Source of the DNA: Sweltsa coloradensis
Lineage: Eukaryota; Arthropoda; Insecta; Plecoptera; Chloroperlidae
NCBI GenBank assembly: GCA_024449915.1
Contig: JAMZAV010000030.1
Coordinates: 186,001-250,000 of the forward strand
Direction of reading: 5' to 3'
Length of the DNA: 64,000 nucleotides
Positions within the stretch are counted from its first letter, which is position 1, and every line of letters begins with the position of its first letter. The translations under genes were made by a program, and so were the position numbers. The notes beneath the pieces are model-generated. The model made no database searches and had not been told where the DNA came from. It worked only from the letters and a program-made list of their open reading frames with translations. Shown piece after piece: positions 33,297 through 44,700 of this stretch.

Positions 33297-33990
33297 TGTT
33301 GGATGAGCGTAGCGAGCAAAGCGAAGATTCCATTCTACTACACTGGAGAAAAAAATCAAGATGTTTTTTTTTTCTTTTTTTCTGTTTGTATTTTTGTGTA
33401 GGCCTATCTGTTAGCACGATTCCGGCTAAACCGATAGGTAGGTACTCCAATTGTGATGAAATTTTCTGGAGGCCTTCAAAATCTCTGAACTTAGAACTGC
33501 CACGTTTTTTAGAGCAATCGTAAAATTATTTCTTATGAAAATCGCTATTTTACGATTTTTTTTATTTTTAAAAAATTTCTTCGACTTATAACACCTACAT
33601 GCTTTATCCGATTGTAGGGCTACCGGGTAATGATTTTTTCACAGAACCTTTAATTTATGAATTAATATATTCGTGTGAAATTTGAGCGTAGGCCTAATCA
33701 AAAAAATTATTTCTCATGACAATCGCAATTTTACGACTTTTTTTTTATTTTTAAAATTTCTTTGACTTGTAACACCTAGGGCCTACATGCTTTATCCGAT
33801 TGTAATGATTTTTTCACAGAACCTTTATTTTATGAATTAATATAATTATTTGTGTGAAATTTGAGCGTAATGGTAAAATTATTTCTCGTGAAAATCACAA
33901 TTTTACGCTTTTTTTCCTTTTAAAAAAAATTACGCTCATCCAACAACGCGCCTGAAAAAGCGTTTGCGAAGTTACTAGTGCTAAGAACAC
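33297..33990. mobile_element. Fold-back family copy with about 170-bp tandem units
   Basis: Begins TTGGATGAGCGTAGCGAGC and ends with inverted ATGAGC/CTCATCCAACAACGCG near 33940-33960. The interior holds about 2.3 tandem units (33517-33910), each with an ATTATTTCTCATGA core, TTTTACGATTTT, CACCTACATGCTTTATCCGA and TGTGAAATTTGAGCGTAAT. Same family as 39826-40545 and 62683-63470. Confidence 0.75.
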
Positions 33991-34443
33991 ATTTTGTTAC
34001 CGGTATTGAGAGGTTGAACAAAGTTTAGGTCTACCGATAATGTTGCAGGTGTTGAAAAAATATGCCACTGCCCTCTTCCATATTAAGTATTAACACATTG
34101 AGATTACTGTAAGAATAGCCTAGTACCGGTAGTGTTTTTGTTTAATACTACCTTGTTTGTCTAGGCGTCAGAAGTAAATTTTAAAGGGTATTTTTTTACC
34201 AATACCACCGACCCTCACTAAGCAAATCCCGGATTTGTTCTAAAAGGCGCCTTTAAAGTCACAATAATCCAGCACCCAGTGGTTGGGAAAGGAGTGGCCG
34301 GCTTGCCCTTAGAGCAGGAGGCTAATAGTTGGGTAGAGGGAACATGGCCTATAGGCCTAGCGCTGCACGGCGGCGGCTGAGGCAAACATATCAAGGCGGC
34401 CGACCACGTGACATCGGGCAAGAAATTGTAAACAGTGCTTTAA

Positions 34444-35048
34444 CCCGAGAGTAGTCGCGCCCCTGTTTGTAACGTTAGTAGTCGCGCCCGGTCCTTCAGA
34501 CCACATATTTATTATGGGAATAACGTTAGGATGACGTTTTAATTACCAATATAAGATAATTTATCATATATGTGACAGCATACATGGTTATATTAAGTTA
34601 ATCAATTATCAATCAATAATCAATAAATAGGCCATCAATCAAACACAGAGTGCTGCAAACCTACAAAAAGGTATAAAAATATGTTTTGAAACACCCTGTA
34701 GTTCAAATTATTAGTAAACCAAGACAGTAATATTATGCCAACACTGTATGTTGAAGAATAATCAACCTACAATAACAAAATACATGTCTCATAATAGTGA
34801 TTGAGTAGGTATGCATATTTTTGCCTCCCTTAGTAGTCGCGCAGCGGTCGAAAAGACCAAGCAACCGAACAGAACCTCTTATCTTAGTTGAAGTTCTGCA
34901 GAACACTGAATCGCGTATTGCACACTGGCTTCAGAAATCTATTTTGGGAAGGTAGGCGGAACTAGACAAGCCATGCATGCGCGCTGTACAAATACCAACT
35001 GTTGAAAAAAAAAGTCGGTCTAAAAGACCACACGCGACTACTCTCGGG
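34444..35048. mobile_element. piggyBac-like non-autonomous element
   Basis: TTAA lies on both sides (34440-34443, 35049-35052). Ends CCCGAGAGTAGTCGCG and CGCGACTACTCTCGGG are perfect inverted repeats. Further AGTAGTCGCG motifs recur inside (34481, 34830). TTAA target and CCC ends fit piggyBac. It is 605 bp with no transposase. Confidence 0.85.
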
Positions 35049-35132
35049 TTAAAAATAGTTGGTAGTACTGACTAAAATGTGCATCTTGATATTTATTTGT
35101 CAATTATTACCGACCCCCGCGAGGTAAGTTAA

Positions 35133-35724
35133 GTGCGGCGCACAATTGGCATAGCATAAGCGCAGCACAACGCAAGCGCAACATAAGCGCAACACAAGGA
35201 ATGTAGGCGGGCACAATTGTCATAACGGAAGCGTGGCGTAAAGAAACTACAAGGCTGTGCAAAGTTTAGAATGCTCGTTATCAGATGACTGCATGTCAAC
35301 TTTGCGTTTGACATTTCGTCTTTGAAACCATTTGCAGTAGCCTATGATGCGGATATTGCCTAAAATACGTAATTAGCAGCTCGTCGCTAGACGTCGACTC
35401 AACTTCATACTCGATAATTACGTCGTCTTCTGTAAGTTCGTCCATGATAAATAATTTTACACTGACACAAACAACAATAGTTGTGAATTTGATTGAACTG
35501 AAAATGGGCGTTTGTGTTGAGTCGTGTTGTTTCTGGATTCCTATTGGTCAAACGCAAGCGCAAGCATAAGAAATATAAAATATAACCATCTCTTGCGCTG
35601 TGCTTCCGCACCTACGCTATGCATACGTGAATTGTGTGTTCAAGCAGCCAGGTGCACTTGTTTATATTTCTTGCGTTGTGCTTGCGTTGCGCTACGCTTA
35701 TGCTATGCCAATTGTGCGCAGCAC
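35133..35724. mobile_element. TTAA-flanked MITE with long inverted ends
   Basis: TTAA at 35129-35132 and 35725-35728. Ends GTGCGGCGCACAATTGGCAT and its inverse ATGCCAATTGTGCGCAGCAC match, followed by AGCATAAGCG on each side. GCGCAACACAAG-like units repeat inside both arms. 592 bp, no coding capacity. Confidence 0.8.
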
Positions 35725-36248
35725 TTAACTCTACGGCCGAAGAATTTTCTGAGCTACACGAAAATAGGCCAATCTTCTGGGACCAATTTTTTCCGACCAC
35801 AGTGGCGGACTTAAAAAACAATGCTGGAAATATGGGGAAATATGGACCGTGCGGCCGATCCGGACAGGACCCGGCACAAAGTGACTGCACCGGAAGTGGC
35901 TTTCAACAATTTTAGATTTTTTTTATTTCGGGGGCCATCTAGGATTTGGGTACAAACCAGCTTATTTGGGCGTAAAAAAGTTAAATTCGATTGACCTGAC
36001 ACTTGCGGCCCGAACCGTAAAAGTTAAATTTTTTCCGCAGTCACCTAGAACCTTAGGGTTTATTTGTTCTCATTCGGGGTTTTTGAACCTTCCCAAGGAC
36101 AATTTTGATTTATTATTAGGGAGAGTTTATTTATAAGGATGTGGGGGATAGTCATACAGTCAGCCGTATGACTAGTGCAAAATTAGTCATACGGCCAATG
36201 ATTTTATTGGATAAAGGCGCATGGTAATAAAAGTGTCGTTCTTCGTTG

Positions 36249-36410
36249 TCCTTTTTTGCTGTTTTTACCGGTAACAAAAAACCTTCAAGACCTTTAACGT
36301 TGCTATTTTAAACGAGAGTACTTTTTTGGTTGTTGTTGTCGTCGTCGTCCTTTTTTGCTGTTTTAGTAACAAAGAAAACCTTCAAGACCTTTAACGTTGC
36401 TATTTTAAAC
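36249..36410. repeat. Direct tandem repeat, two 63-65-bp units
   Basis: TCCTTTTTTGCTGTTTT through ACCTTCAAGACCTTTAACGT and TGCTATTTTAAAC occurs at 36249-36313 and 36348-36410 with small indels. Confidence 0.85.
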
Positions 36411-36740
36411 AAAAGTCCTTTTTTAGGCTGCCTACACGTCAAGGTGTAGAGATAAGGCTTTTCCTTCAAATAGGCCTAGCACTTTTTAAACACTTTTATT
36501 ATCTCCGACTTAGAATTGTGTTCGCGACGGGGCCGAATGTAGTGAAATCATTTGCAGAAAAATATGGACCTAAATACCTAGAATGGTAAAAAAAAAAAAT
36601 GAAGATATGAACCGCCAACCTTTCGCATAAAATTCGGCCTAGTATGCCACCATTGTTCCTTTTTGCGATGTTTTGTAGGGGGTGGTGTAGGCGCAAAAGC
36701 GCGTCATGCAAAGGCGCCATACAACATTTTTACCAAATTT

Positions 36741-37290
36741 TTAGCTGAAAGTAGGCCTACAGAAAAGCCCAAGCCTAGGTCTAGATGGTAGACTATTGTC
36801 TCTGGGACGTTACTTGAGCCAATGCCCTGACTATGTCCTAGGCCTAGCCCTAGGCCTATAGTCTAGGCTAGGCCTAGCCCTAGGCCTAGACTCCTAGGGC
36901 ATGTTCTGGGGGTTAAGGACCTAGGGCTAGTAGGCAATAGGGTATTAATTGAGCATTAATAATTTAGCCTCTGAGGCTAGCTAAGTCTAATTGCCTCAGT
37001 GGTTATAACCTGATAGCAATAGGCGAGGGAATAGGGGCCTGGGTAGGGCCTTAGGCTAGCTAGGCCTAGGCTAGGCCTAGCTAGCCCAGGGCAAGACACT
37101 AACCCAGATCCCTATGCCTAATGTAAGTCTAGGCATTGGCATTTGGCATAACCCGCCCATAGGTCGAGCATAGGCCTAAGAGGCCGTACCCTACGACCTG
37201 AGGCTGACCCAAGACATGAGTTGCCTAGCCTAGAACTTGTCTCCTAGCTCTAGGCTAGGCCTAGGCTAGGCCTACGTCAGGCCCTAAACA
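36741..37290. repeat. AGGCCTAG-rich low-complexity block
   Basis: Overlapping CTAGGCCTAG, CTAGGCTAGGCC and CCTAGGCCTA words dominate about 550 bp. The same words recur at 14640-15070 and 41780-42240. No coding or transposon structure was seen. Confidence 0.75.
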
Positions 37291-38649
37291 ACGCCCACTT
37301 TTATTCGATGTTATATCTTCGAATAACAAACAGATACACAAAAGACCACTTAATAATATAATAAACTACTTGCATAAAAGTAACTTAGCCCTACCTGTAT
37401 TTACCTACCATGCAAGACTAGCTTAGCATGCCTACAAATTGAGCTAAATAGAACACATCACGTATTATGTCTTCTTCTAGGCGCCATTTTGGAAATTAAT
37501 AAATTCACTGCCTTGCTGTCTTTTGACTACCGACGAAATCGTGGTTTCGAAAGTTTCGACTCTCAACGGCAGTGGATGCGAATTGGTAAATATGGCGCCA
37601 AATTCAGATTTGTTTAGCTTGAGTGCAGTGGTGAGTGAGTGCATTTGGTTTTGCACTTTGCAGAAAGTAAAAACGTTACTGTCATAGGTGACGAGGTGTG
37701 TTATTGCGTTGTCTGTAAGCCACCAAGATTCATACAGTACTAGGAAAACGCTTTAGTCCCGCCGCGTTGATGGATGAGCTTTTATTGTGAGTTTTTTGTT
37801 TGCGTAGGACCACTTTTCCTTTGCAAGTGCTTTTGGAATGCATTGTAGGTGATTGTTGTCGAGTTTCTATTGTTACATGTCAATTGTTATTATAAACCTA
37901 AAAAAAATTATATTAAAACCTTTATTCTATGGATTCTGGCTAACTTTTTCAACTTTTTCTTTCAAAAAGCAATATATAACCATTACCTTAATGTACATGT
38001 AAAATATGAACGTTGTAGCCCCACCCGTTTGGTCAGAATCGGTTCAAATGTCACGAAAATATCGCACTAAAAATCTAAAAAAAAAAAAGTCGAAGTACGA
38101 TATTCATGAGAAATATTTCTTCGATTGTACCCAAAAACAATACACCTCTAAGTTCAGAGATTTCGAAGGTCCCCTCAAATTTTCATCAAGCATATGCCGT
38201 TTTTCCAGAAGAGAGCGAAAAAACAGACAAAAACACAAAAACAAAAAACAAAAAAAAAAAACAAACAAACACCAGAGCTAAAATTTTTCGGGAGTCAGTG
38301 AAATTGAAGTCTTCGCTTCGCTCATCCAATTAACTTACATTCTGTCAGTTTAGGAACCCGAACTCCGAAGAATAGCGTTTTCACTTCAGTTCCGAACAAG
38401 CCTCGCCCTCCTTCCCAGGCCGCCGACCTGCCAATCTTTGTTTTTATTTGGCTCAAGTGTGGGGGTGGAAATTAGATGACAATTTTCACTAGTGTTCACA
38501 TGCAGATTTGTGAAAAAAATTATGCATTGATTTTATGTCATGTTTTGTGTCCGATATTTTTTGGAAAAAAACTTTTGTGCAATATGTCGATATATACCAG
38601 CATTTATTTCTATATATTATATCATACAAATGGGAGCATCTGCAAAGAT

Positions 38650-39830
38650 AAGATAGTTGCTAATATCTTGGTGTAGGTACATTCTGGAAAAGGGGTTGAA
38701 CTCTGGGAACGCCAAGTTAATGAGGTAGTTAAATAGGGCAATTGGGTAGACCCGTAGGGTGTAGGGTAGGCCTACTTAGTTTTGTAAAGAGGGTGACAGT
38801 GAGAGTTGCAAAGGGGGTTAGGTATCATATGTTTAAAACATTGGTGAGACCTGTGATGGAATATGCATGAATCAGGATCTTTATTTGGGATCCATATAGA
38901 GTTGGTGAGAAAAATGAAATCGAAAAAGTGCAGAAGAAGGCGGCCAGGTGAGTTATGGGAAAAGCTTTTTGGGGTTTATTTGGATTAAAGGCGCGTCAAC
39001 CCACCACTCTAACCTAGGGGATATGGGGAGGAGGGGCCCCAGGTTAGAACCAGCCAAGGGTAGGGAGGGGGAAGGGGGGGTTATTACATCGCGGTCGTTA
39101 TCGTCTTTGTCATCGTCATCGTTCGTTGTGTCACTTTTCATCGTCGTCGGGGAGGTCCGAGGTCGTTAAGAGAAAGGGGAAGTATCTCCGACGACGATTG
39201 CCATGGGCTCGCCTCTAGTTTCGGCTTACTAGCCGATGTTTGCGAGGTGGACTTTTTCTCTTGAATCGTTTTTACGATTAGCAGAGTCATGCTCTGAGAC
39301 AATTCTACCCCGGGCCCATACGGGGGTGGTAGGGTGAGGAAGGAAGGGGTTCTCACGTCGCGGTCGTCATTGTCATCGTCGTCGGGGAGGTCGTCGAGGG
39401 ATGGGGGAGGTGTCCCCGACGACGATTACCAGAGCTCGCCCCTAGCTGATTTTGCATGGCGAGGTGGACTTTTTCTCTTCAATCGCCTTTTAACGATTAG
39501 CATAGACATGCTCTGGGCTTATAAAGGATTGAGATGGAGAGAATTAATAGATGAGAGAGGACTGGGATAATAAGAGATTATGAAAGTTCTGGAGAATTGG
39601 TAACAATGCTGAAATAACATACTTTGAAAATATGTGACACAAGACAAGGTGAGACAAGAGATATACCGGTTATACTTGGGTTTACCCTGGGTAAGAATGA
39701 TCATAGTTGAAAAAAAAAATGTGGGGAAATATTCCTTTTTGGGTAGAACAACATTGTAGAAATACTAGATTGGAATGGGTTGCAAGGGAAAGTAGTCGGG
39801 GAGAAAGATTTATTTATATTAACTAGGAAA
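38650..39830 (+). repeat. CR1/L2-type reverse transcriptase remnant, interrupted
   Basis: Broken + frames read FKTLVRPVMEYA, then EKVQKKAAR near 38835-38945, the usual C-terminal end of CR1/L2-like reverse transcriptases. LRWRELIDERGL (39530) and a worn FxxRTxxxWN segment (39740) continue after an unrelated block at about 38985-39515. Stops abound. Pseudogene. Confidence 0.65.
38990..39515. repeat. Two tandem copies of a GC-rich unit of about 250 bp
   Basis: GTCGTCGGGGAGGTC, CCGACGACGATT.CCA, GCTCGCC and GAGGTGGACTTTTTCTCTT, then ACGATTAGCA..GACATGCTCTG occur in the same order at about 39060-39300 and 39340-39515. The block sits inside the reverse transcriptase remnant and so arrived later. 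Confidence 0.75.
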
Positions 39831-40545
39831 ACGCTCAAGTCCCGTCGCGTTGATGGATGAGTTTTTTTTTAAAAAAATTACATTTAAAAAAATACATTTT
39901 TTATTTTTGGATGAGCGTAGCGAGCGTAGCGAGCGAAGCGAAGATTCCATTTCACTACACTGGAGAAAAAAATCCGGAATGTTTTTTTTTTTTTTTTCTT
40001 TATTTTTGTGTGTTTGTTAACACGATTCCGGCTAAACCGATACTCCGATTGCGATGAAATTTTATGGAGGCCTTCGAAATCTCTGAACTTAGAAATGCCA
40101 CGTTTTTGAGCGCAATCGGGAAAATTTTTCTTATAAAAAAAACAATTTTACGATTTTTTTCGATTTTTAAAAAAATTCTTCGACTTATAACACTTACATG
40201 CTATATCCGATTGTAATGATTTTTAACAGAACCTTAATTTTATGAATTAAGATATTCTTGTGAAATTTGAGCGTAATCGAAAATTATTTCTCATGAAAAT
40301 CGAAATTTTACGTTTTTTTTCTTTTTTAAAAACAATTCTTTGACATATAACACCTACATGCTTTATCCTATTGTAATGATTTTTTATAGAACCTTAATTT
40401 CATGAATTAATATACTCGTGTAAAATTTGAGCGCAATCGAATAATTATTTATTGTGAAAAATTGCAATTTTACGATTTTTTTCTTTTTTTAAAGTTACGT
40501 AAAAATTACGATTTATTGGATGAGCGTAGCGAGCGTAGCGAGCGA
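39826..40545. mobile_element. Fold-back family copy with tandem units
   Basis: Starts AACTAGGAAAACGCTCAAG and GTCGCGTTGATGGATGAG, then GGATGAGCGTAGCGAGCGT. It carries about 2.3 tandem units (40120-40500) like those at 33517 and ends with a second GGATGAGCGTAGCGAGCGT (40521). Confidence 0.75.
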
Positions 40546-41553
40546 AGTGAAGACTTCAATTTGACTTTCTGTTTTTTGTTTGTTTTTCACTTACGTTACC
40601 CCAAGAAAAAATAGCTCGGGTGTTTTGTTTTATAGTTTTGTATAGTTTTTCTGTCTGTTTGTTCTCGCTCTCTAACGGGCAAACGGCTCATGCGATCTTG
40701 ATGAAAATTGGAGGGACCTTCGAAATCTCTGAACTTAGACTTGCTACATTTTTGGGTACAATCAAAGAAATATTTCTCATGAATATCGTACTTACTAATC
40801 TTTGCTTATACGATTTTTTTCGATTTTTAGTGCGGTATTTTCGTGACATTTGGGCCGATTCTGACCAAACGGTGGGTCTACAACGTTCATATTTCACATG
40901 TACATTACAGGTAATGGTGATCTATTGATATCTGAAAGAAAAAGTTGAAAAAGTTAGCCAGAATCTATAGAAATAAAGCTTTTAATATAAGGTTTTTGAT
41001 TTTTTGTGAAATATTTTCGTGCCATTTGGGCCAATTTGCCCAAACGGTGGGGCAACAACGTTCATATTATACATGGACATAAAGGTTATGGAGATGTAGT
41101 ACCTTTTGAAAGAAAAAGTTGACAAAGTTAGCAGAATCCATAGAAATAAAGTTTTTATATAAGTTTTTTACGGTAAATATTACCAATTGACAAGTTACAA
41201 TAGAAATTTGAACAAAAAACCACCTACAATGCGTAGGCAGAAAAACAAAGCACTTGCAAAAGTTAAGATATCTCACGCAAACTAAAACTTCAAAAGCTCA
41301 TACATCAACGCGGCGGGACGTTTTCCTAGTTATATATAATACTTTAAATTTTAAGTTAACAGTAATAGAGAGAAATTCTGCCACCGAGTGAAAACATAAC
41401 AAAACTTAAACTAAACTAAACCAAAAATCTATGGTTTTGATGGACAAAATCAAAGTTGACCGACCTTGGTTTAAATTTTAGCGCTCTTTGGCGCGTTGAC
41501 AGAAGAAAAATCAAACATCTGATCGAGGCCTAGCTCCAGCTAGAAAATTGAAA

Positions 41554-41705
41554 ATGTTACATACTGGAAAGGGTAATGAGAGTATATCTTCATCCATACT
41601 TAATATCAAAGAGAAGGAAAAGTATATTGAAGAATTTGATTTCCCATTTTGTGATGAGGCGACCAAATATGAAAAAGTTGCAAAGATTGGTCAAGGAACA
41701 TTCGG
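41554..41705 (+). CDS. CDK9: CDK9 exon 1
   Basis: ATG at 41554 in context AAAATGT. Encodes [10 protein letters not shown] onward, then [20 protein letters not shown], matching human CPFCDEVSKYEKLAKIGQGT. Donor TTCGG/GTAAGT, phase 2. The extra N-terminal residues have no human counterpart. Confidence 0.95.
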
Positions 41706-44700
41706 GTAAGTGAGGTTATGTGGGTCCTTTTATTTTTTTGGTCTTTGTATTACCAAAGGGATTAAATACACAAAGGTATTACATTGCTAGGCCCTAGACT
41801 AGCCCTACCCTATTCCTAAACCTGTGCCCAGGCCCTAGCCCTGCGCACTTGCCACTAAAAATATTGGCTAATGGTTTGGCAGCTAGCCCCTAACAAAACA
41901 GTTGCAACTTGTGGAATTTAACTTGGCTAAGCCTAGCTCTACCTGGAGTTACCTAGATAGGCCCTTCGGTTTAAGTTAGTTCTTTTGAGTAGTAATCCCT
42001 ATAAGGCCTTTGCTTAGGTTAGCTAGGCCCTAGTTGTAGGTGGTAGGCCAGGCCTAGCTAGGCTAGGCCTATGCTTAATGCATAGGGGCCATTTGGGTGG
42101 TGGCTTAGGCCTGGAGCAAGTTATATTCCTTTCTGCACTAGGCATAGCTAGGGCCTAGGCCTAGCTTACCAATGCTGAACAGATAGGGCACATGGCAGTG
42201 GAGTAGGCCTAGGTCAGTCTACTTTTAACACTAGGTAGGTTAATTGTATCAAATAGGCCTAGCCTGAACCGCTTCCTGTGTTACCATCATAAATTCCTCC
42301 ACTGGTTACATTACGTGTTTTATAAAGCATCATTCACAATCAGTTCTAAGGCGTAAGGCGCAAGGCCTAAGGCGTAATAATTTGTATTGCCGAGTATGTA
42401 TTTCAATCAGAACGTTCACAACACGTCCCAAGTCGCAAGGCGTATGGTTTATGTCGTAACGAATTGCCCAAAATCCAATTCTTACGACGGTTTCTTACGA
42501 CGAGCCAATCACGAACAAGGAAACTCCACAGCTGACTGTACGCGCATGCGCAATACATAGGAGCAATGAAAAATGGTATGGTTGTTAGCATTTCTTACGA
42601 CTTACGCCTTACGCCTTAGACCTTGCGCCTTACGACTTAGAACTGATTGTGAATGATGCTTAAGATAATTTATTCACCAGATTGATTTGTACATTATAAA
42701 TATTGGTTTTGTCAGGGTGAATGACTATTAATTAATCCTACTACGCTTACATAATATGCAGTTTGGAAAAAGTTTTGACTTCAATCAAGTCAAAACAATG
42801 ATGTGTTTACATGATATAGATCTGAAAACATTCTCAAACTATTTTTTAATTTACTTATTTCTCGGTAGGCCTATACAGCACAACGTAATGACAAATTCCA
42901 CTGTTTTCTAAAGAACAATATTTCTAAATTGATTGCATATTAAGCATCATTCGCAACTAGTTCTAAGGCTTAAGGCGCAAGGCCTAAGGCGTAATATTTT
43001 GTATTGCCGAGTAGGCCTATGTGTTTCAATCAGAACGTTCACAACACGTCCTAAGTCGCAAGGCGTATGATTTATCGTAACGAATTGCCCAAAATCCAAT
43101 TCTTACGACGAGCCAATCACGAACAAGGAAACTCCCCCCTCCTGCTTATTTCATTCCACAGCTGGTTGTACGCTAGGGTGGGCCGAAAAACAACATTTTT
43201 TTTTTTTTAAGTCAATACCGCTGGAAAAGTTGCGAATTGTGGAGACTAAAAAATTTTTAAAAAAAAAATTTAAAATCGGTTTATATCTTCCGGTCGCGCA
43301 TGTGCTCTAAACTTTTCCAAAATTTTGAAAAATTCACATTTTTACGATAATTTTTAATATTTTTAACATAGAAGAAAATTTTAAATATGAAAAATTCGAG
43401 CTTTTACATTCGGGAAGAGGCTTATTTAAAAATGTTAAAAATTTTCGTAAAAATGTGAATTTTTCAAAATTTTGGAAAAGTTTAGAGCACATGCGCGACC
43501 GGAAGATATAAACCGATTTTTAATTTTTTTTTAAAAATTTTTTAGTCTCCACAATTCGTAACTTTTCCGCGGTATTACCACTTTAAAAAAAAAAATGTTT
43601 GTTTTTCGGCCCACCCTATTGTACGCGCATGCGCAATACGCAGGAGCAATGAAAAATGGCATGGTTGTTGTAAACGCCTAGAGCATTTCTTAGGACTTAC
43701 GCCTTACGCCTTAGACCTTGCACCTTACGCCTTAGAACTAGTTGTGAATGATGCTTTAGGTATCATAAGTAGAACTTCGTTCCATCTGACCATGGATTTA
43801 CAAGGCGCATGGATATGCATCGGTTGGTTAATTTGTGTACTGTGAAACTAGGTAGACCCAAAAAACAGAAACTCGGTAAACATTGTTGCCATTTTCGACT
43901 GTTTACACAAATGTTTACCTTTTATGGACTAAAATGGCCGCCAATATTATTGGCACCAAAAGTTTAGGCCTAAACTGGAAACGAGAATACTAGACGCACC
44001 GCCCCATAATGTTGCAGGTCCAGTAATGCCAGTTACTAATTTGTAAGTCCTCGATCTGACCAAAAACATTTGCTGTAGGCCTAATATTTAGAACATAGGG
44101 CCTATAATAGGCTATCAGAATAGCAAGATCACAGTCTTAGGCCCGTTTCCACCAAATGGATGCTAAACTCGAGTTTAACTAAGCTCCGCTTATCTTTAAA
44201 CTTCAGTTTAAACCATGACCCATTCCACCACATTTTATTCACCTACGTTTAGCTAAGCGGAGTTTATTTTGTAAGGATGTCTGTGATTGGTTCTTCAAAA
44301 ATCACGTGATTTTGTCTCCACGGTCAGCTGTTGAACAAGACAGTGACGACACACTGACAACATAACCTATGAAAAATGAAAATACGTTTGCGTGGTACAA
44401 CTACTCAGAGAGTGAGAAAATCTTGCTGTTACAAGTTGTTGAACAGTATAAACACGTATAAACAGGTATAAAGACGTAATAGAAAATAATAAAACGGATT
44501 CCACATCGTCAAAATCACAGCTTGTTATATGTGGAATTGAATATCGTAGGCCTACTGGCGGTGAGTCCAGTTTAAATTTGTTAAACCGCACCCCTGGTAG
44601 GGTTTAGTTTAAGCTGGGTTTTAAACTCGGTTTAGTTCGGGTTGGAACGCTTTTTCAAGCTAACCGGGGTTTTAAAAATTTAAACTCGAGTTTAAGACTT

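Larger units (their letters stand above)
37739..41332. mobile_element. Composite fold-back element with about 600-bp inverted ends
   Basis: ACTAGGAAAACGCTTTAG with CCCGCCGCGTTGATG (37739) is inverted as CATCAACGCGGCGGGACGTT with TTCCTAGT (41305-41332). The arms continue to match inward (ACCACTTTTCCTTTGCAAGT, TTGAAAAAGTTAGCCAGAAT, AACGTTCATATT). The middle contains another family member (39826-40545) and a retrotransposon remnant (38650-39830), so the whole is a nest, not one simple element. Confidence 0.7.

Noticed and set aside
37480..37650. CpG-containing GGCGCCATTTTGG / ATGGCGCC segment as a BTBD8 or CDK9 promoter
   Set aside because: The words resemble YY1-type promoter sites, but nothing ties them to a transcription start, and the region abuts a fold-back element.
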